Source of the DNA: Okapia johnstoni
Taxonomy: Eukaryota > Chordata > Mammalia > Artiodactyla > Giraffidae
Reading direction: 5' to 3'
NCBI GenBank assembly: GCA_024291935.2
Contig: CM044318.1
Location: forward strand, 85,017,501-85,081,500
DNA: 64,000 nucleotides
Shown here: piece by piece, positions 57,521 to 64,000 of the stretch
How positions within the stretch are numbered: position 1 is the stretch's first letter
Layout of the letters: each line of letters begins with the position of its first letter
The notes under the pieces: generated by a model
The model's database searches: none
What the model was told of the DNA's origin: nothing
What the model saw: only the letters and a program-made list of their open reading frames with translations
Position numbers and translations under genes: made by a program

Positions 57521-59499
57521 AACAAGGTTCCAGGTTTCCAGATACTGGCTTTATTCCTCCCATCACCTCTGGCTTCATAACCTGGAGGGGAGCTTTGAGC
57601 CTCGCTCTGTAGCCCATAGCCTATGGGATGCACTGTCCTCAACCCCTTCCACGTGGCCCTGGTGAGACCTCAGCCACCTTCTGCCCTTGGACCTCCCCAG
57701 AGGTCACTGGTTGCCCCGCCCTCCACTTCACTACAGGCCATCCCCCTGGCTGGGGCAGAGTGGTGGTGGCGGGGCTGACCCATCACCTCTCACCTCCAAT
57801 CCTGTCCATCTTCCCATCAGCCAGGACAGTGTGTGGGGTCCCCAAGGTTGATCCTATTGGCAGGACTGACTCAAAATCAGCACAGGCAGGCAGGGTGAGC
57901 TGGAGGAGGCTAAGCAGAGGCCACAGAGAGGAGGCAGACATCCCCGACACCAGGAGGGCGAGGCCAGAAGAGAAGGCAGAGGGGAGGAGGGAGCCTCTGG
58001 CAGAATGAGCAGGATTCCTGGTGTCTCTAGAAGATTCTACACGTGCCAAGGCTTCTCGAGGAGCTCCAGACACCTGGAGGGAACTGGGTTTCACACATCC
58101 ATGGGAGACTGATGCTCCTTCTACCTGGTGAAGGAATTTTCTTCCTTCACAAAGGATTTCCCACCCTTGAAGTACAACTGCATTCTCGCCAGCTCCTTGT
58201 CTGATTTGTAGATACGCTACCACTGAGCCTATTTGTGTAGTACAAGGGGTGCCCTTCCCTTCCAGATCTCAGCTTGGCATGGCCGTCGACTTGAATGGGA
58301 AAGAGGGAGGGAGGAAGCCCGTGCTAGGTTTAAGAAGATGTAAAAGGCGGGGTAATAAATGATTACCACGTGTCCGCAGCCAAACCCCAAGCAGCAAAGT
58401 TGATGATAATGATCAAAACGATTGCAGAGCTGCCGAGTCACCCTGTTGACTTGCACTTTAGGAATCAGGGGCCTCTCAGGGAAGTCGTGAAAAGCCAATT
58501 AGAGAGGATTTTTGTTTTCAGATGACTGTTGGGCCCTGGACGAGCCTTTAAAAGGTTACAGTGAGCCTGCAGGCCTGGAGCCGAGATGCTCTGGCCCATC
58601 CTCCAGGGAGTCCCAGGACTGGGCTGGCAGAAGAAAGAGCAACCCCTACTAGGGGTGGGGTGGGGAGGGGGCGGGGCAGGGCTGAGCTGAGCCCCACCCA
58701 CTCTGGAGGGTTTCCGGAAACAACCTCAGGCTAGGGTGCCCTGCCAGGATACAGTTTGGAGCCATGGTGTTTGGAATCATTTCCTAGTGTTTTGGGAAGC
58801 AGAATTGGACAGCTTCCTCCGATGCAGGAATGACATGTGTCCAGAAGAGGCTGGAAGAAAAAGATGCAGAGAAAAGAGGTGGGGGCTGAAAGGCTAACAG
58901 GCAATGCTGGAGGATGGGGTGACGAGGGGCAGGGGATGGAGGCTGGCCCAGCTGGCACCGCCCCCAGCACGGAAACCCAGAAGTCGCAGGAACTCAGGAG
59001 GGCCGCATCGTCTGCAAACCATTGGATCTGGCTATGGAGCCATCATGGGGTTCCCGGCAGCAGGCTCTTTTCTGAATTCTCTGTTTTGGTTCACACTTGA
59101 TTGAACATTTTTCAAGGAGATGCCAAGGATCAACTCCAGGAGCAGCCCCAAGCCCATCGCTTGGGCAGACCCTTGGCTGAAGTTGAAGTTTTGGAGTTGT
59201 GACCCTCTGATGAAAAGTGCAGACTGCACCCCCCAACTCTGCACAGAGCAGGAGAACCATGAGATGCTGCTCACCCACCCACCATGCTGAGGGCCCAGCC
59301 TCTGGCGTGGCTCCCCATCACATCTGTGAAAGCAGAGAGCCCAGGGCCCAGAGATGCTCTGCACCCAAATTCATGGCAGCACCCTCGTCTCCCAGGACGG
59401 ACTGCTTGTCATTAAAAGTAGGCTAGTCATCCCTTGCTAAAGGACAACACGAAACTTGTTCCTGACTATGAATAAGTTAATGCAAATACACCAGGCTTC
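57521..59499. other. Unique sequence with a G-quadruplex-prone tract
   Basis: GC-rich and repeat-poor. G-run tract at 58,650-58,681. Chance frames of up to 146 codons (57,783-58,223 minus) without recognised domains. Confidence 0.35.
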
Positions 59500-59990
59500 T
59501 GTTTTTTAATTACAATATAGTTGACATACAATATCAGGTTAGTTTCAGGTGTGCTACCTGGTGATTTGACATGTGCATACATTATGAAATGATCACCACG
59601 GTAAGTCTTGTCACCATCTGTCCCCATGTAAAGTCATTACAGTATTATTGACTATTTTCCCCATGCTGCATGCTCTATTCTTGTGGAGTATTTACTTTAT
59701 AACTAGAGGTTTGCACCTCTTAATCCCTTTCACTTATTTCTCCCCATAAGCTCCCTCCCCACTGGCTTGTCATCTGGAATCTATGAGTCTGTTTTCACCT
59801 TGTTTTGTTTTATAAATTCCACATATAAATGGGATTATGTAGGGTCTTTCTAGGTGTGACTGATTTCCTGTTGTCCCAAATTACAAGATTCCTCTGCAAT
59901 GGCTGAGTAATATTCCATCCTATAGATATATCACATCTTCTTTATCCATTCATCTATCAATGGACACTAATGCTGTTTGATATCCTTTGC
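59500..59990 (-). mobile_element. Old L1 3' end
   Basis: 'attacaatatagttgacata', 'tcatctggaatctatgagtc', 'gctgagtaatattccatcct' and 'ttatccattcatctatcaat' are the antisense L1 ORF2 end and 3' UTR. Diverged and non-functional. Confidence 0.85.
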
Positions 59991-60680
59991 TGTTTGCGTG
60001 TCACTGATCTGGGATTATGAGTCCTGACTATACTGGGTCTCCACCCGCCCTGCCCATCTCTCATACTATCTTTTTCCATGTCTGTAGTTGTGAAAAATCT
60101 CTCCTGATGGTCTTCAAGTTGTTTCAGAGATCTGCTCCATATGTAGTGATAATTTGGGCACGTCCTTAAGGGGAGGTGGGCACAGTGTTTCTCTACTCCC
60201 CATCTTGGCCACCTTTCACCCCAGGGGTCTCCTGGGCCAGCTCTGCTCCGTAAAGAGTTTGGGGCCCCTCCCACGTCTGGGGCTGCTGTCTCAGGAATAC
60301 CACCCTCCCGTCTCCCGCCTGCTGGGTGGTTTAGGTACGGGCTGAGGGCTCTGCACCTCCCCTCCACCATCTGCAGGGTGAGGCTCCTCATGACCCTCGC
60401 CCTCCACAAGTGCTCTCCTCTGCCAGATGCCATGCTAGCTCACACGGCCTCAGAGGGGCAGGCACTGGGCACTGCGGGCTAGGCTGTGGAACCCATTGAA
60501 CCATGAGGGGCACAGCGCTCCTTAAGGATCAACATCCATGAAAGAAGCAGGGAGGAAGCGATCGCGCAGAGAGTTGGAAGAAGCCTTTCCCAGCTCAGTG
60601 AGGGGCCCTGGAGCACCCGCAGCCCCACGGGGTTGTCCCATGTCAGAAGGAAATGGCCGGACCTTTGCAGCCCACCTTGC
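59991..60680. other. Unassigned sequence beside the candidate exon
   Basis: 59,991-60,230 may belong to the same L1 or another old repeat, but this is not confirmed. 60,230-60,680 is GC-rich and would hold the 3' UTR if the neighbouring exon is real; no AATAAA on the minus strand was noticed in it. Confidence 0.3.
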
Positions 60681-60827
60681 TCAGACACCAGGGTGGCTGG
60701 CCCAGGAGGGCATGACCTTGGCTCTGTAGGAGTGAACGCCCAGCAGCTGCACCTCCATGGCGCTGAGCGGCAGGCCCTTCTCCACCACGTGGTGGGCCGC
60801 ACCCAGCACAGTGGCATTACCCTCGCT
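60681..60827 (-). CDS. Candidate terminal coding exon of an unrecognised gene (partial)
   Basis: On the minus strand, a pyrimidine-rich tract ('ctgttttctcactgcag', acceptor AG at 60,828-60,829) leads into an open frame of 48 codons ending in TGA at 60,681-60,683. The peptide begins SEGNATVLGAAHHVVEKG and later reads MEVQLLGVHSYRAKV. About 40 of the 48 codons end in G or C, a coding-like bias that the overlapping frames lack. No low-complexity or repeat sequence is involved. I do not recognise the protein. No upstream exon or polyadenylation signal was identified. The frame is also open for about 41 codons into the presumed intron, which weakens the case. Alternatives are an internal exon ending at AAG/GTCATG, a decayed exon, or chance. 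Confidence 0.4.
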   Translation of the reverse strand, partial: SEGNATVLGAAHHVVEKGLPLSAMEVQLLGVHSYRAKVMPSWASHPGV

Positions 60828-61019
60828 CTGCAGTGAGAAAACAGGGGCACAGAAATACCGGCCAGAGTGCCTAGGCTCACACAACTTGTTGGTGCAAGGC
60901 TTCAGTCCCCAGCAGAGGGGTTCGGAGGCTCCTCCCTGGCTGTTCTTCATTTGAATGAGGTGCTGCCATTATAGCCAAAGAGTGGAAATGATCCACAAGC
61001 CCATTAATAGGTGAATGTA

Positions 61020-61228
61020 TGTGTGTGTTCAGTCGCTTCAGTCGTGTCCGAGTCTACGCAAAACTTGTGGAATGTAGCCCGCTAGGATCATCTCTCCTTG
61101 GGCTTCTCCAGGCAAGAATACTGGAGTGGGTTGCCATTTCCTTTTCCAGGGGATCTTCCTGACCCAGGGATTGAACCTGCATCTCTTGCATTGCAACTGG
61201 ATTCTTTACCTACTGAGCCACATAGGAA
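61020..61228 (-). mobile_element. Bov-tA SINE
   Basis: 'ttcagtcgcttcagtcgtgt' to the tRNA-like head near 'tttacctactgagccac'. Confidence 0.92.
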
Positions 61229-61328
61229 TAAGAAAGACTATATAGTAATCAGTATTCAGCCATGAGATAAAAAGAAATACTGCCATTTGTGACAACATGA
61301 ATGGACTCTGAGGGCATTATGCTAAGTG

Positions 61329-61408
61329 TTGGGTTAGCCAAAAGGTTCATTCAAATTTTTCTGTAACAGCTTATGGAAAAAACGGAATGAATTTTTTGGA
61401 CTACCCAA
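61329..61408. mobile_element. Mariner-type MITE, 80 bp, palindromic
   Basis: Begins 'ttgggttagccaaaaggttc' and ends 'gaattttttggactacccaa'; the two halves are inverted repeats of each other across the whole 80 bp. This is the length and layout of a MADE-like mariner miniature element, and the ends match the mariner MITE common in bovids. It is followed by TA, the mariner target; at the left the TA appears mutated to TG. Confidence 0.85.
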
Positions 61409-61600
61409 TAAAACAAGCCAGACGGGGAAAGACAAACACTGTATCATCTCACAGATATGAGGAATCTCAAAAGCCAAATGCACAGAAACAGGGATTAGAA
61501 TGGTGGCTACCAGGGCCTTGGGGGTGGGAGAAATGAAGAGTCACTGATTAAGGAGTACAAACTTCCAGTTACGAGAAGAATAAGGGATGAAGAAGTGAGA

Positions 61601-62685
61601 TCACGCCAGCACGATGCTCTGCCCGTGCCTCACAGGTGTGCCCAGCAGCACTGTCTGTAACTTTATTATAAAAGATGATTTATATTCTACACAAGACTGC
61701 AGGAGGGGTAAAAAAGCTCTGTGGAGGACACTGCCCAGCACGGTAAGAGGTGGCTCTGTCCACTGGTCATTGGAGATGAGAACTTGGATTTCTTCCACTT
61801 GTCTGTAAAATAAGAACGTTAAACTTGGAGACACTTCCAAGTCTAATGTCTGGATGCTCTGGCCTTGTCATCAGTGCTCTGGAAGACAAACCTTCTTCTG
61901 GCCTCAGGGTCTGGCAGGAAGATTGCCTAGTTCCCCAAAGGAGAGCAGATCCCGGGTGAGGGTGCCCAGCTTGGCTGTAGTGTGAAGGGAAAAGTGGGAT
62001 GAAGCTGGAGGGAGGAGGGGGTTTAGGGGGACCCTGAAAGCCCCTAGCAAGTTCCGCACCAAAAGGTGTCACATCACCCCCCTTACAGCTGTCAGCACCA
62101 CCCCTGCGGTGGGAGGGGCCTGAGAGCCCCAGGGGACTGAGGCAGGGGCACTGAGTCCAGACCCCTCACCTGCAGTGGGAGGACACACCCGGGTGCCCCC
62201 CGGGAAATAATGGGGACCAGGGAACACGCCTGAAGTGGGGGAACTGTGACCTTTTCTAGGAAAGAGAAAGCGAGTCCCTGAAAACCAGACTTAAGCTGAA
62301 TAAAGATGCCACATTAAATTCCTAGCCAGCCAATTCTAGGGCACACAAGATGGCAGAATAAACCACCCCTGGGTCTGTAGGTAGGGGCATCAATAACACC
62401 AAGCAAGTGCTCATTTTTCCTTTGATACTTTTCTGAAAGAAGGAACAATATCATAATCTTAAATAATCCTGATTCAGAAAAAAGAAAAGCCTCTGTCTGT
62501 GGAGGATGCTCGGAGGCTCAGCGGGGAGCAGATGCCAGCTCTGCTTCTGCTCTGCCCAGGCCCAGGCGAGTCCCACTGGTCCAGGACTCAGGCGGAGCAG
62601 GTGCAGAGCCCCTGCGGTGTGTGTGAGTGATTCCTACCTCTGCTCCAAGACCCCCACCCTCTGTCTGCTTCCTGTGTGTGTCATC
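61601..62685. other. Unique sequence, no gene seen
   Basis: GC-rich in 61,900-62,250, no repeat or exon recognised. Confidence 0.35.
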
Positions 62686-62689
62686 TCAC

Positions 62690-62770
62690 CAGGTAGACAT
62701 TATCTTCTCTGTTTTATAGGCTGAAACATCAAGACTCAAAGAGACTAAGATCCTGAACTTGCAGGCAAAA
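62690..62770 (-). mobile_element. MIR SINE fragment
   Basis: 'attatcttctctgttttata' followed by 'caaagagactaagatcc' fits the antisense MIR core; diverged. Confidence 0.5.
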
Positions 62771-63044
62771 GAGATGAAACTGAGAGTGCACTGGTGACCA
62801 TAAGCCAGAGCTGAGGACTTCAGATGGGTCAGCAAACAAGAAGGAGAGTGGAGAGCCCCAAGCCAGGGTGCCTGGTAGCCTGGGAGAGAGGACCAGAGCA
62901 TCCCAAGTCAGGTGGCAAGGAGAGCCCCCAGAGGCATCCTCAAGACATGGGCTTTGGCTCAAAGTGGGCGTTTGTGTTCCTCCCGGCATGCTGATGGGAG
63001 CTGGGGGGAGTTGGTCTTGCTTACATGGCCAAAGATAGAGAAAA
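62771..63044. other. Unique sequence
   Basis: Nothing recognised. Confidence 0.3.
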
Positions 63045-63150
63045 CAGCAGGTAATCATCATCACCGTTTTACAGATGATGGAACAAAGTTAGAGGCTATA
63101 AATAAGCAATTTGCCCACATTCAAACAGATAGAATTTTGAGTCTAAAGCC
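63045..63150 (-). mobile_element. MIR SINE fragment
   Basis: 'tcatcaccgttttacagatg' and 'aataagcaatttgcccacat' are the antisense MIR core ('ccattttacagatgaggaaa ... cttgcccaaggtcac'). Confidence 0.65.
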
Positions 63151-64000
63151 AAGATCTTTTGCGCCCTCATTACCAAAATTGGAATTATTGTCCATATTCT
63201 TCTTACCCCATGGCGCTGCATTAAGGATGCAAACGAGGCCCAATTGCTGTGTATTTGTATGAACAAGATGGAGAATGTGAGCCAGTGCCCAGCATAGTAA
63301 AGTGGATTCACAACCGGCTGAGCAGTGCTGATCAATGAGTTAATATCTGCCTAGGAGAGAGCGCTGATGCGGTGCTGGCTGCAAAGCTTTGCACTTGACC
63401 TGACCTAGAGCATCATTTCCCTGACACTTGAGGTATCAAATCTGTAGGCCAAACAGCACGGGGAGGCAACTTTTGCTATGATGCTCGATTACAGCACAGG
63501 GCTCGGGAAGAGCAAGCCAGGTTGAATGACATGAAACCAAATAAAATTCAACAGGGATGCACGGAGAGCTCTGTATTTAGGTTTTAAAAAATCAATTATA
63601 CAAGCACAAGATGGGAGGGATGTGGCTTTACAAATGTTTGCATGGGAAAGCAGGAAGGATTAATGGCCGTGGTGTGACCTGGTGGTGAGAAGAGAACGGA
63701 TGCTCTGGCTGCAACCAGCTTCCAGATGGAGGGATGTCAGCCTTGGAGCAGGATGGTCCATTACGGCACTGCCTTGTCAGGGGGAATTAGCATCGTGGAC
63801 TGGATTCTAAGGCAGGTAACCACGCCAACAGAGAGCCCAGAACGACCATTATTTAAAGAGCAGTGTGTGAAATGGGAGGGCTCATCTGAAGCCAGGACTT
63901 GGGGAAAAAGGTCACCAAGGTGGTCTTCTTATGGGGGAGGGGCAGACATCTGTGCTGGCAATACACCCAAGAGGGCCATTGGGTCCAACTTTCAGAGGCT
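63151..64000. other. Unique sequence to the right edge
   Basis: No repeat or coding frame recognised. Confidence 0.35.

Larger units (their letters stand above)
60955..61600 (+). mobile_element. Old L1 3' end with SINE and MITE insertions
   Basis: 'ccattatagccaaagagtgg', 'gtgacaacatgaatggactc', 'cagatatgaggaatctcaaa' and 'agaatggtggctaccagggc' are the sense L1 ORF2 end and 3' UTR. Interrupted by Bov-tA (61,020-61,228) and a mariner-type MITE (61,329-61,408). Confidence 0.8.

Noticed and set aside
60479..60880. 133-codon minus-strand frame overlapping the candidate exon
   Set aside because: It reads the same bases in another phase with Cys/Trp/Arg-rich composition and poor third-position bias. 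The shorter frame at 60,681-60,827 is the better coding candidate.

Overview
This window is nuclear DNA of a ruminant, most likely a bovid. The evidence is the repeat content: about twenty tRNA-derived Bov-tA/Bov-A SINE copies, two Bov-A2 elements, nine BovB (RTE-type) LINE fragments and one cetartiodactyl CHR-type SINE. These lie among older mammalian repeats (L1, MIR, L2, MaLR-type LTRs, DNA transposons). The species cannot be fixed by eye. No complete protein-coding gene, rRNA, tRNA gene or CRISPR array was found. The longest open frames are chance frames or transposon shadows.

Layout. 1-430 is unusually CpG-rich for the window and may be the edge of a CpG island or exon. 430-12,480 is mostly unique sequence with scattered SINEs, an L1 3' end split by BovB (2.7-3.5 kb) and an LTR remnant (7.1-7.5 kb). 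12,480-14,600 and 16,090-17,840 are AT-rich and almost repeat-free; the first holds a SOX:POU composite motif, so these are candidate regulatory elements. 19.1-20.4 kb is a three-layer nest: an MLT1-like LTR hit by an RPL35A processed pseudogene, itself hit by BovB. 23.8-25.5 kb is an old L1 with two SINE insertions. 30.5-38.1 kb is a large, heavily nested old L1 on the + strand. It carries a hAT-like DNA transposon, several SINEs, an antisense L1 3' end and a 213-bp inverted duplication. 38.5-40.1 kb is a 5'-truncated BovB with recognisable reverse-transcriptase motifs and one nonsense codon, split by a Bov-tA inside a 79-bp direct duplication. 40.1-47.7 kb is mainly unique. 47.7-56 kb carries more BovB and Bov-tA copies, including a SINE dimer. 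57-64 kb has an LTR-like remnant, two L1 3' ends, an 80-bp mariner-type MITE and, at 60,681-60,827 on the - strand, a short frame with a good splice acceptor that could be a terminal exon of an unrecognised gene.

Functionally the window reads as intergenic or deep-intronic DNA. The material most worth following is the candidate exon, the repeat-free AT-rich blocks with developmental-factor motifs, and several repeat rearrangements whose structure does not fit plain retrotransposition. Repeat names come from recognising consensus features by eye, so older families (L1 subfamily, MaLR subfamily, hAT family) are approximate.
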